A stretch of 52,095 bases of DNA from Chloroflexota bacterium (GTDB taxonomy: Bacteria; Chloroflexota; Limnocylindria; Limnocylindrales; CSP1-4), in assembly GCA_016191425.1 (NCBI GenBank), contig JACPOR010000004.1, forward strand, positions 1 to 52,095, in the 5' to 3' direction. Position numbers and translations under genes: made by a program. Shown here piece after piece: positions 15,414 to 23,874 of the stretch. The notes beneath the pieces were generated by a model. The model did not search any database. It was not told the DNA's origin and saw only the letters and a list, made by a program, of their open reading frames with translations. How positions within the stretch are numbered: the first letter of the stretch is position 1; each line of letters begins with the position of its first letter.

Positions 15414-15498
15414 CGTCTCTGGCGCTCCCGCCAGAGACTGCCGATTTGGGACCCCGTCGATCTAGCGCCCCTGGCGCTCCCGCCAGAGACTGCCGATC
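15391..15498. repeat. 51-bp tandem duplication at convergent gene ends
   Basis: Copy 1 (15391-15441) and copy 2 (15442 to about 15496) are nearly identical, both containing CGTCGATCTAGCG followed by CTGGCGCTCCCGCCAGAGAC. Copy 2 is the true C-terminal coding end of proline dehydrogenase; copy 1 overlaps the end and stop of the DUF5317 gene. The duplication has doubled the terminator-like hairpin. Confidence 0.85.
15415..15438. terminator. Bidirectional terminator-like hairpin
   Basis: A perfect 10-bp stem (GTCTCTGGCG with CGCCAGAGAC) and a four-base loop, CTCC, between convergent genes. A weaker copy with a shorter perfect stem lies in the second repeat near 15466-15489. There is no T-tract. 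Confidence 0.6.
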
Positions 15499-16433
15499 AG
15501 GAACATGACGTTCGCGGGTCGCTCCGCGAGTCGGCGCATGAAGTATGGGTACCACTCGCTGCCGAGCGGGACATAGATGCGGACCGCCCAGCCCTCGCCC
15601 CGCAGGCGCTCCTGGAGGTCCCGTCGCACCCCGAAGAGCATCTGGAATTCGAACCGCTCGGGTCCGATCCCGTGCTCCCGCGCGTGGGCAATCGCCAGGT
15701 CGGCGATGCGGTCGTCGTGGGTGGCCAGCGCCGGGTACGTCCCGGCATCGAGGAGGCGATGCATCACGTCGACATAGGCCGCGTTAACGTCCGCCTTGAG
15801 CTGGTGGGCGATCGAGGCGGGCTCTCGATAGGCTCCCTTGCATAGCCGGATCCGCGCGCCTGCCGCGATCAGCCGCTCCGCGTCGGCAGGGGTTCGGCGG
15901 AGGGCTGACTGGAGGACGACCCCTACATCGCCCGATCCGCCCATGATCGGACGCAGGTCCCGCCAGGCGGCCAGGGTCGCGTCGGTTGTCGTGTGGTCTT
16001 CCATGTCAATCCGCACGAACGCATGAGCCGCGGCCGCCGTGGTCAGGACCCGTGCCACGTTCTCGCGCATGAGATCCGTCCCGAGCATCAGGCCCATCTG
16101 GCTCAGCTTGATGCTGACGTTGACGTCGAGACCACGATCTCCGAGGGCGCGGATCGCGGCGACGTACGCGGTCGCCGCCGCCCGGGCCGCGTCCGGCGCT
16201 CGGACCGACTCACCGAGGATGTCGACGGTCGTCCGGAACCCGGCAGCCTTGATGCGGTCCAGCGCGGGCAGGGCTGCTTCGATCGTTTCCCCCGCCACGA
16301 ACCGCGTGACCATCGAGCGGGTGAGGGGCAGCCTTGTCGCCAGCCGGCCGATGGACCGTCGACGGGACAGCCCGAGGAGGATGGCGCGCATCGCGCGCTC
16401 GACCGCACGCGAGGCGGCGGCGCGCACGTTCAC
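15462..16433 (-). CDS. Proline dehydrogenase
   Basis: FAD-dependent enzyme that oxidises proline to pyrroline-5-carboxylate, 323 residues: the short monofunctional type. Family motifs visible: VNVSIKLSQMGL, FVRIDMEDHTTTD, GVVLQSALRRTPAD, RLCKGAYREP, and the C-terminal substrate-binding helix YPYFMRRLAERPAN. The start is placed at the GTG at 16433, eight bases before the proC stop end; an ATG at 16391 is an alternative. It follows proC on the same strand. The pairing is curious, since ProC makes proline from the compound that this enzyme forms. Confidence 0.88.
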   Translation of the reverse strand: MNVRAAASRAVERAMRAILLGLSRRRSIGRLATRLPLTRSMVTRFVAGETIEAALPALDRIKAAGFRTTVDILGESVRAPDAARAAATAYVAAIRALGDRGLDVNVSIKLSQMGLMLGTDLMRENVARVLTTAAAAHAFVRIDMEDHTTTDATLAAWRDLRPIMGGSGDVGVVLQSALRRTPADAERLIAAGARIRLCKGAYREPASIAHQLKADVNAAYVDVMHRLLDAGTYPALATHDDRIADLAIAHAREHGIGPERFEFQMLFGVRRDLQERLRGEGWAVRIYVPLGSEWYPYFMRRLAERPANVMFLIGSLWRERQGR

Positions 16434-16440
16434 CGCCCGC

Positions 16441-17301
16441 TCAACGCGGGTCGCCGTCTCCCGGGACGAGGGTCGACTCCAGTTGATCGCCGAGTTCGAC
16501 GGTCCGACGGTACGCCGCCCAGACGGCCTCGGAAAGGACGGTCCTGAGACGTCCCGACTCGAGCTCGTGGAGGGCGGCGGCACTCGTTCCGCCGGGCGAG
16601 GTGACCATGTTCCGCAACTCGGCGGGATGCATGCCGGACTGCTTCGCGAAGAGCGTGCTGCCCTCGAGCGTCTCGATGACCAGGTCGTGGGCGATGTGGC
16701 GCGGGAATCCGAGGTGGACGGCCGCATCGATCAGCGCTTCCATGACCAGGAAGACGTACGTCGGCCCGGTGCCGGACACGGCTGTCGCCATCGCGACGAG
16801 CTTCTCGTCGTCGACTTCGAGCTGGGCTCCCAGTGCTCCGAGGAGGGCCGCAGCCTGTCCCCGCTGGTCCTCGGTCACCTCGGGCGTGGCGAACCAGACG
16901 GTCATGCCCTTGCCGAGCCGGGCCGGCGTGTTGGGCATGCTCCGGACGAGCTGCTGATGGCCCAGGGCCGTGGCCAGCGCCTTCGTCGTCGCGCCGGCAA
17001 GCACGCTGATGACCAATTGGCCGGGCTTCAGGCTCGGCCCGATCTCCCGACCCACGCGACCGAGCATCTGGGGCTTGATCGCGAGGATCACGATGTCCGC
17101 CCCGTCGATAGCCTCGCCGTTCGCGGCCGCCGTCCTGACGCCGTGGGCCGCGGTCAGCTGTTCTCGCCGCTCGGCTCTCGGGTGACTCGCGATGACCTGG
17201 GGTGGGTCAACAAGACGACCTCGAAGCAGGCCGGCGATGATGGCCTCGGCCATCACGCCGGATCCGATCGTGGCGATCGTGCGCTGCGCCAGGGGAGACA
17301 T
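16441..17301 (-). CDS. proC: Pyrroline-5-carboxylate reductase
   Basis: NAD(P)H-dependent last step of proline synthesis, 286 residues. The N-terminal Rossmann loop is TIATIGSGVMAEAIIAGLL; the family signature VRSMPNTPARLGKGMT is seen mid-protein and the C-terminal helical domain holds VSGTGPTYVFLVMEALIDAAVHLGFPR and VTSPGGTSAAALHELE. The ATG at 17301 gives the usual family length; a longer frame upstream has no family likeness. Likely an operon with the zinc-ribbon protein 29 bases upstream and proline dehydrogenase downstream. Confidence 0.94.
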   Translation of the reverse strand: MSPLAQRTIATIGSGVMAEAIIAGLLRGRLVDPPQVIASHPRAERREQLTAAHGVRTAAANGEAIDGADIVILAIKPQMLGRVGREIGPSLKPGQLVISVLAGATTKALATALGHQQLVRSMPNTPARLGKGMTVWFATPEVTEDQRGQAAALLGALGAQLEVDDEKLVAMATAVSGTGPTYVFLVMEALIDAAVHLGFPRHIAHDLVIETLEGSTLFAKQSGMHPAELRNMVTSPGGTSAAALHELESGRLRTVLSEAVWAAYRRTVELGDQLESTLVPGDGDPR

Positions 17302-17330
17302 GAGCCGAGTATGCCATGCGTCGGCTGCGC

Positions 17331-17540
17331 TCACGGCTTGGCGTCGTCCGCCGGTCCTGTGCCGGCGGCCGAGGCTCGTTCCTCGAGGGCCCGCTTCAGG
17401 CGGAATCGAAGGAAGGCGTTGTCCCCCGCGCGGCCGACGCACTCGGAGCAGAGCTGGGCCCAACCCTGGAGGTCCGCGGGGGATCGAGAGACGTGGCGCG
17501 CGCCACACCACAGGCAGTCGAAGGTCGGACGAAACGACAT
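17331..17540 (-). CDS. Small zinc-ribbon-like protein
   Basis: A 69-residue protein with two CxxC pairs (CLWCGARH and CSECVGRAGD) 21 residues apart, as in a treble-clef or zinc-ribbon knuckle, and a charged C-terminal helix (RFRLKRALEERA). No function is assigned. It lies between ferredoxin and proC on the same strand; AAGGGA lies about 14 bases upstream of the ATG. Confidence 0.65.
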   Translation of the reverse strand: MSFRPTFDCLWCGARHVSRSPADLQGWAQLCSECVGRAGDNAFLRFRLKRALEERASAAGTGPADDAKP

Positions 17541-17609
17541 GGGCCCGGGTGCAGTCCCTTGGTGACGTCGGTGACGACGCGACGCGATCGAAGGGCGTTC
17601 AGCCGACCG

Positions 17610-17897
17610 TCAGCGAGGCTTGATGGCGTCCACGGCGACGCGGGCGGCTTCGCGGTCCGTGAACCACGTCGCATCGATCTGCACGAAGTTGACCCACTCG
17701 CTAGGGACCTGGTCCTCGGGGAAGATCGCATTCACCGGACACTCCGGCTCGCAGGCGCCGCAGTCGATGCACTCGTTGGGGTCGATGAACAGCTTCCGGT
17801 CGACGCCTTCCTCAAAGTGGATGCAATCCACCGGGCAGACCGAGACGCACGAGACGTCCAGCACGTCGATGCAGGGCTCGGCAATGACGTAGGCCAT
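17610..17897 (-). CDS. fdxA: Seven-iron ferredoxin
   Basis: A 95-residue 3Fe-4S/4Fe-4S ferredoxin like FdxA of actinobacteria. The N-terminal cluster motif has the extended spacing C-x7-C-x3-CP (CIDVLDVSCVSVCP), and the second set is CIDCGACEPECP. The C-terminal extension (WVNFVQIDATWFTDREAA) is usual for this type. The start at 17897 follows GAGGAG. It carries low-potential electrons for unnamed partners in the cytosol. Confidence 0.93.
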   Translation of the reverse strand: MAYVIAEPCIDVLDVSCVSVCPVDCIHFEEGVDRKLFIDPNECIDCGACEPECPVNAIFPEDQVPSEWVNFVQIDATWFTDREAARVAVDAIKPR

Positions 17898-18004
17898 GGG
17901 GCTTCAATCTCCTCGTGTGACGCGGGGCAGCTCCCACCGGGTTCGGGCTGCCCGCCGCGTTCGGGCGTGCGGAAGCGTACCACCGGGCACGCTCAGACGC
18001 CCCG

Positions 18005-18547
18005 TCACGGAACCTTCGAACCGGTCTCTATCGGCAGCGGCCGACCGTCGGTGCCGACAAATCGGATCGGGACCACCATGCCCTCCGCCCAGTGGCCGGG
18101 GATGTGGCACCCGACCAGCCAGGCGTCGCCCGACGACGAGGCGTCGCTCGGCACGGTCCACGGAGCGTCCACCCGTTGACCCGACAGGACGACGACGCGC
18201 AGCCCGGCCACGTCGGGAGGCACGCTCACGACGGGCGTCGGACCGGGCGGGGCTCCGACCGTGGCTGCCTCGGCCGCCTCCCAGGCATCCTGGATCCGCA
18301 TGGTCCCGATCACGACCTCGTGGACGATCAGGCCTCCGTTCACGATCTGGAAGACGACCGATTCGCCGGGTACCAGATCGACGACCGCCGGCAGGTACGT
18401 GTAGTCCTTGGCGAGGATGATGACGGGCCTGGGTCGGTTGGACGTGCCGGGCGTGATTGCGGGCGTGGCTCCGGCCGTGGCGCCGCATGCCACGAGCGTC
18501 AGGCCGAGGAAGGCACCCGCTCCGACCGCCCGCAGGCCCGTCCGCAT
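18005..18547 (-). CDS. Cupredoxin-domain lipoprotein
   Basis: A secreted blue-copper-like protein of about 180 residues. The N-terminus has a lipoprotein signal with lipobox LVACG, so it is tethered outside the membrane. Ligand residues are His in GLIVHEVVIG, Cys in LVGCHIPGHW, His in PGH and Met in EGMVV. The loop between the first ligand and the Cys is unusually long. The start at 18547 (MRTGLRAVG) is preferred because the signal peptide then begins normally; an ATG at 18598 is possible. Electron transfer or copper holding is likely. Confidence 0.8.
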   Translation of the reverse strand: MRTGLRAVGAGAFLGLTLVACGATAGATPAITPGTSNRPRPVIILAKDYTYLPAVVDLVPGESVVFQIVNGGLIVHEVVIGTMRIQDAWEAAEAATVGAPPGPTPVVSVPPDVAGLRVVVLSGQRVDAPWTVPSDASSSGDAWLVGCHIPGHWAEGMVVPIRFVGTDGRPLPIETGSKVP

Positions 18548-18598
18548 CCTGGGCCTGAAGGCGCGAACATGGCGCGGAAGATCTCGAGCGGCATGCAC

Positions 18599-19182
18599 GG
18601 CCCGAGCAGTCTACGGCCCAATGTCGCGGCACCCGATGCATCCAACTGCCTCCGTGCCGACCCCGCCGGGCCCTGCCTGGGTGCCGACCCGCCCCGCCGG
18701 CAATCCTGGCCTATGACCGCCCCCGGAGCACTATGCGGGTAGCCGGCCCCGAACGGCCGCCGAGCGAGCCCGAGATGAGGCCGATCCGCCCTATGTGGTG
18801 CGGGCGTCGTGCGTGGCCGGGCCCCGGTCTGGCAGCCGCCGGCCCGGCAGGCTGGTTCGAGCGGGCGCGACATCCTCCGCTATCTGCATAGTGCTCCCAC
18901 GACGCGCATCAGCCAGGAAAGCCGGGGGCCGGGCCGAGCCGAGCCGGGAGGGGAGGGCGGCATCGAGCGGAGCCGGGCGCCGGCGGGCGGAGCCGGGCCG
19001 CGTCGAGCCGGGGCCGGGCGCGGTCAGACCAGGCCGAACCGGGCGGCGGCGGGGCCGGGCCGCGGCGGCGGGCGGAGCAGGGCCGCGGCGGCGGGCGGAG
19101 CAGGGCCGCGCCGAACCGAATCGAGCCCGCCCCACCAGTCCCCGGCACAGACGTTGGGATGCCTGCCGGGGCTCCGAATTTG
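18599..19182. other. Long non-coding stretch with G+C low-complexity DNA
   Basis: No supported gene in about 580 bases. From about 18925 to 19110 the plus strand is almost wholly G and C, built from GAGCCG, GCCGGGCC and GGCGG words. Frames that remain open there encode only Arg/Pro/Ala/Gly runs, a composition effect. A 23-bp tandem repeat ends the stretch at 19057-19110, and the pot promoter begins just after it. Confidence 0.6.
19057..19110. repeat. 23-bp tandem repeat, about 2.3 copies
   Basis: The unit begins GGGCCGCGGCGGCGGGCGGA and ends GCA. Copies lie at 19057-19079 and 19080-19102 and are identical, followed by a partial third copy (GGGCCGCG). Confidence 0.8.
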
Positions 19183-19183
19183 C

Positions 19184-19213
19184 TTGACATGGGCGTCACC
19201 GCCACGGGATAGT
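19184..19213 (+). promoter_or_regulatory. Sigma-70-like promoter of the pot operon
   Basis: A consensus -35 box TTGACA at 19184-19189, an 18-base spacer, and GATAGT at 19208-19213 as the -10 box. This gives a leader of about 120 bases before potA at 19343. Confidence 0.6.
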
Positions 19214-19342
19214 GCTGACCGAGCGCCCAACTCGCCGCGGGGCTGTCATGCGAAGGTCGCGGGCCGTGGGACCGATCTCCGCGAATCGCGCACAATTGGC
19301 TCCGCATCTGCATCGGTTCCGCACGAAGGAAGCCGTCTGCCA

Positions 19343-20488
19343 ATGACGATCGAAGGTCACACCTCGACCGCATCGCGAACCGATGAAGCGATCCACTCCC
19401 GCGCTCCCGCGGAACTCGCTGTCCGCCTCGACGGCGTGACCAAGCACTTCGGTGGCGATGCCGGCCGAAGGGTCGCGGCAGCTACCGGGGCGGCGGCGGG
19501 CGAAGCGGTGGTCGCGGTCGACGGGATCGACCTCGAGATCCGCGACGGCGAATTCTTCTCGATGCTCGGCCCATCCGGGTCCGGCAAGACGACGACCCTG
19601 CGCATGATCGCCGGCTTCGAACGACCGACCACGGGACGCATCCTGCTGCACGGCCAGGACGTCACGACCGTGCCGCCGTTCGAGCGGGACGTCAATACCG
19701 TCTTCCAGGACTATGCGCTGTTCCCCCACATGACGGTCGAGGACAACGTGGCCTACGGGCTCATGGTCCGAAAGGTCCCCAAGGCTGAGCGCGCAATGCG
19801 AGTCCGAGATGCACTGGCGATGGTCCGCCTCGACGGCTACGAACGGCGGCGACCCGGGCATCTGTCCGGTGGGCAGCGGCAGCGCGTTGCGCTCGCTCGC
19901 GCCCTCGTCAACCGGCCCCGCGTACTCCTCCTCGACGAGCCGCTGGGTGCCCTCGACCTCAAGCTCCGCGAGGAGATGCAGATCGAGCTCAAGGCCATCC
20001 AGCAGGAGGTCGGGATCACCTTCATCTACGTCACGCACGACCAGCAGGAGGCGCTGACGATGAGCGACCGCCTCGCGGTCTTCAACCGCGGACGGATCGA
20101 GCAGGTGGGGACGCCGGCCGACGTGTACGAGCGGCCTGCGACGCGGTTCGTCGCGGGATTCGTGGGCACCTCGAACCTGCTCACCGGGGACACGGTGCGG
20201 ACGGTCCTCGGGACGGGCGGGACGTTCACCGTGCGACCGGAGAAGATCCGGTTGGCCGACCCTGGCTTCAGCCACGGCCCGGATGAGGCGTCCGCCACCG
20301 GGACGATCCGTGAAGTGGTCTATCTCGGGCCGGACACGCGGTATATCGTCGCGCTGGACGCCGGCGGAGAGCTGGTGGTCACGCAGCAGAACCTCGAGAC
20401 ATCCTCGATGGAGGCGCTCTCGGCCAAGGGGCGGTTGGTCCGCCTCGTCTGGAAGCGTCAGCACAACCTGCCCGTCGGGGAAGGCTAG
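19343..20488 (+). CDS. potA: Spermidine/putrescine ABC transporter ATP-binding protein
   Basis: ATPase of a polyamine importer, 381 residues. Motifs in order: Walker [12 protein letters not shown]-loop [17 protein letters not shown], signature [15 protein letters not shown], Walker [13 protein letters not shown]-loop YVTHDQQEA, then a C-terminal TOBE domain ([10 protein letters not shown]). A roughly 25-residue Ala/Gly-rich insert follows the first strand ([15 protein letters not shown]). The ATG at 19343 is chosen as the start of family-like sequence; AAGGA lies about 15 bases upstream. First gene of potA-D-B-C. Polyamine specificity is inferred from the whole operon. Confidence 0.9.
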   Translation: MTIEGHTSTASRTDEAIHSRAPAELAVRLDGVTKHFGGDAGRRVAAATGAAAGEAVVAVDGIDLEIRDGEFFSMLGPSGSGKTTTLRMIAGFERPTTGRILLHGQDVTTVPPFERDVNTVFQDYALFPHMTVEDNVAYGLMVRKVPKAERAMRVRDALAMVRLDGYERRRPGHLSGGQRQRVALARALVNRPRVLLLDEPLGALDLKLREEMQIELKAIQQEVGITFIYVTHDQQEALTMSDRLAVFNRGRIEQVGTPADVYERPATRFVAGFVGTSNLLTGDTVRTVLGTGGTFTVRPEKIRLADPGFSHGPDEASATGTIREVVYLGPDTRYIVALDAGGELVVTQQNLETSSMEALSAKGRLVRLVWKRQHNLPVGEG

Positions 20489-20549
20489 ACCAGGAGGCAC
20501 CCGCCCGGAGGGCGGACCAGGATGTCGCGTGAGCGACCGGAGGAGGAGC

Positions 20550-21728
20550 ATGGACAGGAAGCGGTTTGTTGCGCTTGTCGGGGCGATGGCCATCGTGGCT
20601 GCGGCGTGCGGCGGCGGTGGGTCACCCAAGCCGTCGTTCAACGTGCCGACTTCCGTCGGTGATGGCGAAGGCGCCCTCAGTGTTCTGGCCTGGCCCGGGT
20701 ACGTCGAGAATGGCGGCACGGACCCGGCCGTCAACTGGACGAAGCCCTTCGAGGACGCCACCGGCTGCAAGGTCACGGTGCAGGTCTTCGGGACGTCGGA
20801 CGAGGCCTTCAGCCTCTTCTCGACCAACCCGGGGAAGTACGACGTCATCAGTGCCTCCGGCGACGCGAGCCTGCGCCTCGTCCGCGCCGGGTATGTCCAG
20901 CCGGTCAACACCGACCTCGTCCCGAACTACGCGGACATCTTCCCGTCGCTCAAGAACAAGCCGTACAACACGGTCGACGGTGTCTCGTACGGGATTCCTC
21001 ACGGGCGAGGATCCAACCTGCTCATGTCGAGGTCGGATCAGGTATCGCCGGCCCCGAGTTCATGGACCACGATGTTCGATCCGGCCTCGCCGTACGCGGG
21101 CAAGGTGTCCGTCTACGATGCGCCGATCTACATTGCCGACGCGGCCGTGGTCCTGATGTCCACGAAGCCCGAGCTCAAGATCACGAATCCGTACGCCCTC
21201 GATGACACGCAATTCGCGGCGGTCGTGGACCTGCTCAAGCAGCAGAAGCCGCTCGTCGGTCAGTACTGGGTGGATTACACCAAGCAGATGGATGCGTTCC
21301 GAGCCGGCGACGCGGTGATCGGCACCACCTGGGAGGTCATCGCGAACCTCCTCAAGGCCGAGACTCCTGCGGTGCCGGTGGAGATCGTCAAGCCGGTCGA
21401 GGGCGCCACCGGGTGGTCCGACACGTGGATGATCAACAGCAAGACGGAGAACATCAACTGCGCCTACAAGTTTCTCGACCACATCGTGTCCCCTGCCGTG
21501 AACGCACAGATCGCCGAGTGGTTCGGGGAGGCTCCCGCCAATGCCAAGGCGTGCCAGAACACGGCTGATCCCGGTTTCTGTGAGACGTATCACGCGAGCG
21601 ACGAGACGTTCTGGAAGGACGTCTGGTACTGGCAGACGCCCGAAGCCAACTGCGTCGACGGCCGAACCGAGGTCAAATGCAAGGACTTCAATGCCTGGGT
21701 GAAGGCCTGGACGGAGATCAAGGGCTGA
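20550..21728 (+). CDS. potD: Polyamine ABC transporter substrate-binding lipoprotein
   Basis: Extracytoplasmic binding protein of 392 residues, family 1 of spermidine/putrescine type. A lipoprotein signal with the cysteine in VAAACGGGG is followed by a bilobed SBP fold: LSVLAWPGYVE, DEAFSLFSTNPGKYDVISASGD, YGIPHGRGSNLLM and GWSDTWMINSKTEN. GGAGGAGGAG lies just before the ATG. Placing the binding protein second, followed by a strong hairpin, is likely to give it more transcript than the permeases. Compared with E. coli PotD it has a Cys-rich tail (CQNTADPGFC, NCVDGRTEVKC) that may form disulfides. Confidence 0.88.
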   Translation: MDRKRFVALVGAMAIVAAACGGGGSPKPSFNVPTSVGDGEGALSVLAWPGYVENGGTDPAVNWTKPFEDATGCKVTVQVFGTSDEAFSLFSTNPGKYDVISASGDASLRLVRAGYVQPVNTDLVPNYADIFPSLKNKPYNTVDGVSYGIPHGRGSNLLMSRSDQVSPAPSSWTTMFDPASPYAGKVSVYDAPIYIADAAVVLMSTKPELKITNPYALDDTQFAAVVDLLKQQKPLVGQYWVDYTKQMDAFRAGDAVIGTTWEVIANLLKAETPAVPVEIVKPVEGATGWSDTWMINSKTENINCAYKFLDHIVSPAVNAQIAEWFGEAPANAKACQNTADPGFCETYHASDETFWKDVWYWQTPEANCVDGRTEVKCKDFNAWVKAWTEIKG

Positions 21729-21746
21729 CCCAGCTCCGGCCCGGTA

Positions 21747-21779
21747 CGCACCCCCCGACGGTTCCCGCCGGGGGGTGCG
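21747..21779 (+). terminator. Intercistronic hairpin between potD and potB
   Basis: A perfect 10-bp stem (CGCACCCCCC with GGGGGGTGCG) and a 13-base loop, with no T-run. It probably acts as a partial terminator or a 3' end stabiliser for potA-potD transcript. Confidence 0.65.
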
Positions 21780-21795
21780 GGATCTCCGGAGCCCG

Positions 21796-22692
21796 ATGAC
21801 CTCCACCGACGCTCGACCGACGGGCAACTCGATGCGCCGCCTCGCCGGATGGCTGGATCGCCATGCCCGGGTCCGCCTGGCGATGCTGCTGGCTGCCCCG
21901 ATGGGCTGGCTCGTGGTGGCCTACCTGGGCTCGCTGACGCTCCTGTTCCTGAACGCATTCTGGTCCCGCGACCCGTTCACGGGGCAGGTCGTCCGCGAGT
22001 TCACGCCGAACAACTTTGTCGAGATCCTGACCAACCCGCTCTACCGGACGGTGACGCTGCGGACCGTGGCGATGGCGGTCGCCGTGACGCTGACGTGCGC
22101 CGTGATCGCCTTTCCGATCGCCTACTACATGGCTCGCGTGGCATCGTCCCGTACGAAGGGTCTCCTGGCCGTCGCGGTCGTGATGCCACTGTGGGCGAGC
22201 TACCTTGTCAAGGCCTACACATGGCGGTTGATCCTGTCCAATGACGGTGTGTTGAACTGGCTCCTGAGCCCACTGGGACTCCGCGGGCCGGGGCTCGGCG
22301 ACAACGTCATCGGCCTGTGGCTGGTGTTCACCTATCTCTGGCTGCCGTACATGATCCTGCCGCTGTATGCCGGTCTGGAACGGATCCCCGGATCCTTGCT
22401 CGAGGCCTCCGCGGACCTTGGTGGCCGGGGCCTCACGACGTTCCGTCGGGTGATCTTTCCGCTCGTCGTCCCGGCCCTCGTGGCGGGCTCCATCTTCACC
22501 TTTTCGCTGACCCTGGGCGACTACATCGCGCCGAGCCTCGTCACGACAACCCAGTTCATCGGGAACCTGATCTTCCTGAATTTCGGGGTTCCCGACCTGC
22601 CGTTCGCTGCGGCGCTGTCGATCGTCCCGCTCGTGATCGTGGTGGTGTATCTGCTGGTCGCACGCCGCATGGGCGCGTTCCAGGCCCTCTGA
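21796..22692 (+). CDS. potB: Polyamine ABC transporter permease PotB-type
   Basis: Inner-membrane permease of the polyamine importer, 298 residues, six helices. The EAA loop that meets the ATPase is visible as LLEASADLGGRGLTTFRRVIFPLVVP. The N-terminal family stretch FVEILTNPLYRTVTLRTVAMA and the region MPLWASYLVKAYTWRLIL are typical. The ATG at 21796 has CGGAG just upstream; a GTG at 21775 lies within the hairpin and is less likely. Its stop overlaps the start of potC by one base (TGATG). Confidence 0.9.
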   Translation: MTSTDARPTGNSMRRLAGWLDRHARVRLAMLLAAPMGWLVVAYLGSLTLLFLNAFWSRDPFTGQVVREFTPNNFVEILTNPLYRTVTLRTVAMAVAVTLTCAVIAFPIAYYMARVASSRTKGLLAVAVVMPLWASYLVKAYTWRLILSNDGVLNWLLSPLGLRGPGLGDNVIGLWLVFTYLWLPYMILPLYAGLERIPGSLLEASADLGGRGLTTFRRVIFPLVVPALVAGSIFTFSLTLGDYIAPSLVTTTQFIGNLIFLNFGVPDLPFAAALSIVPLVIVVVYLLVARRMGAFQAL

Positions 22693-23492
22693 TGGACCGC
22701 CTCGCCCGGTCGCTCCTTCGCCTTTCGACCATCGTGGTGCTGCTGTTCATCTACGCGCCGCTCGCCCTGATTCTCGTCTATGCCTTCAATGCGAGCGGGA
22801 CGTCCGCGTGGCCACCCGCCGGATACACCCTGCGGTGGGTGCAGGACGCCATCGAGAACACAGCCCTGCGCCAGGCGTTGCTCACCTCGATCGAGGCGGC
22901 CCTCGGCGCCACCGTGCTGGCCCTGATGCTCGGGACGCTGGCGGCGATCGCCGTCACGCGCCATCGGTTCTTCGGGCGCGAAACGATCTCATTCGTCGTC
23001 ATCCTCCCGATCTCGCTGCCCGGCATCGTCACCGGCATGGCCCTGAGCACTTCGTTCGCGACCACCGGGATTCCGCTCGGCCTGTTCGCGATCATCGTCG
23101 GCCACGCCACCTTCTCCATCGTCCTTGTCTTCAACAACGTGGCCGCCCGTCTTCGCCGAACGGCTCAATCCCTCGAGGAGGCTTCGGGCGATCTCGGCGC
23201 CGACAGCTGGCAGACGTTCCGGTACGTGACGTTTCCGACAATCCGGACCGCGCTCCTGGCCGGAGGCCTGCTCGCCTTCGCGCTTTCGTTCGACGAAGTC
23301 ATCGTGACCCTGTTCATGGCGGGTGGCGTCAAGACGCTTCCGATCTGGATCTTCGAAAGCTTCCGCCTTGCGCGACAGGTCTCGCTGGTGAACGTGGTTG
23401 GTCTGGTCGCGATCCTCCTGTCCGTCATCCCGGTTCTCGTCGCGTCGCGGCTGACCCAGGACTCCGGCGGGGTGACCGGCGCGCGAGGCTGA
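22692..23492 (+). CDS. potC: Polyamine ABC transporter permease PotC-type
   Basis: Second permease, 266 residues, six helices. It shows the EAA loop (SLEEASGDLGADSWQTFRYVTFPTIR) and PotC features ISLPGIVTGMAL and FALSFDEVIVTLFMAGG. Translation is coupled to potB through TGATG. It completes the importer; no polyamine-using gene is adjacent. Confidence 0.9.
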   Translation: MDRLARSLLRLSTIVVLLFIYAPLALILVYAFNASGTSAWPPAGYTLRWVQDAIENTALRQALLTSIEAALGATVLALMLGTLAAIAVTRHRFFGRETISFVVILPISLPGIVTGMALSTSFATTGIPLGLFAIIVGHATFSIVLVFNNVAARLRRTAQSLEEASGDLGADSWQTFRYVTFPTIRTALLAGGLLAFALSFDEVIVTLFMAGGVKTLPIWIFESFRLARQVSLVNVVGLVAILLSVIPVLVASRLTQDSGGVTGARG

Positions 23493-23535
23493 CCGACCAC
23501 GCTGCCAGTTGGTTCCCCGCGTTAGCATCCGTCCC

Positions 23536-23874
23536 ATGGCCGAAACAGTCGACGCCGCCGGCGCCCGCGCCACCCTCGAAGCCAAGGCCGCACGCCTGCG
23601 CGAATCCATCGGCGAGCCGATCGAGGGTCCGGGACAGATGACCTACGGTTCACAGGCCGCTGCGGCGACGCACGTGTTCGAACAGCAGCGGGACCTCGCC
23701 CTCCGGGATCACGAGCGGGCCCAGCTCGCGCTCGTCATTGACGCGCTCGCGCAGCTTGACGATGGGACGTATGGGACGTGTCGCTCATGCGGCCGGGCGA
23801 TCGCCCCGGCCCGCCTCGAAGCAATCCCGTGGGCCGCCAGCTGCATCGACTGCGCGCGCCATTCCCCGCGATGA
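23536..23874 (+). CDS. DksA/TraR-type zinc-finger protein
   Basis: A 112-residue protein with a helical N-terminal two-thirds and a C-terminal four-cysteine zinc finger (CRSCGRAIAPARLEAIPWAASCIDC), as in the DksA/TraR family. The DxxDxA motif that acts on RNA polymerase in DksA is not evident, so it may belong to the wider group of general stress or YteA-like proteins. The start at 23536 is internal to a longer frame and is the only ATG in the right context. The stop overlaps the next start (ATGA), so it is coupled to the dehydratase. Confidence 0.8.
   Translation: MAETVDAAGARATLEAKAARLRESIGEPIEGPGQMTYGSQAAAATHVFEQQRDLALRDHERAQLALVIDALAQLDDGTYGTCRSCGRAIAPARLEAIPWAASCIDCARHSPR

Noticed and set aside
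15391-15498. Mobile-element target-site duplication
   Set aside because: The copies are adjacent with nothing inserted between them, and 51 bp is far longer than usual target duplications.
18791-19135. Minus-strand Arg/Pro/Ala protein upstream of potA
   Set aside because: Its sequence only reflects the G+C-rich repeats; no start signal.
18809-19342. Extended N-terminus of potA
   Set aside because: The frame is open by composition but passes through the promoter; family likeness begins after the ATG at 19343.
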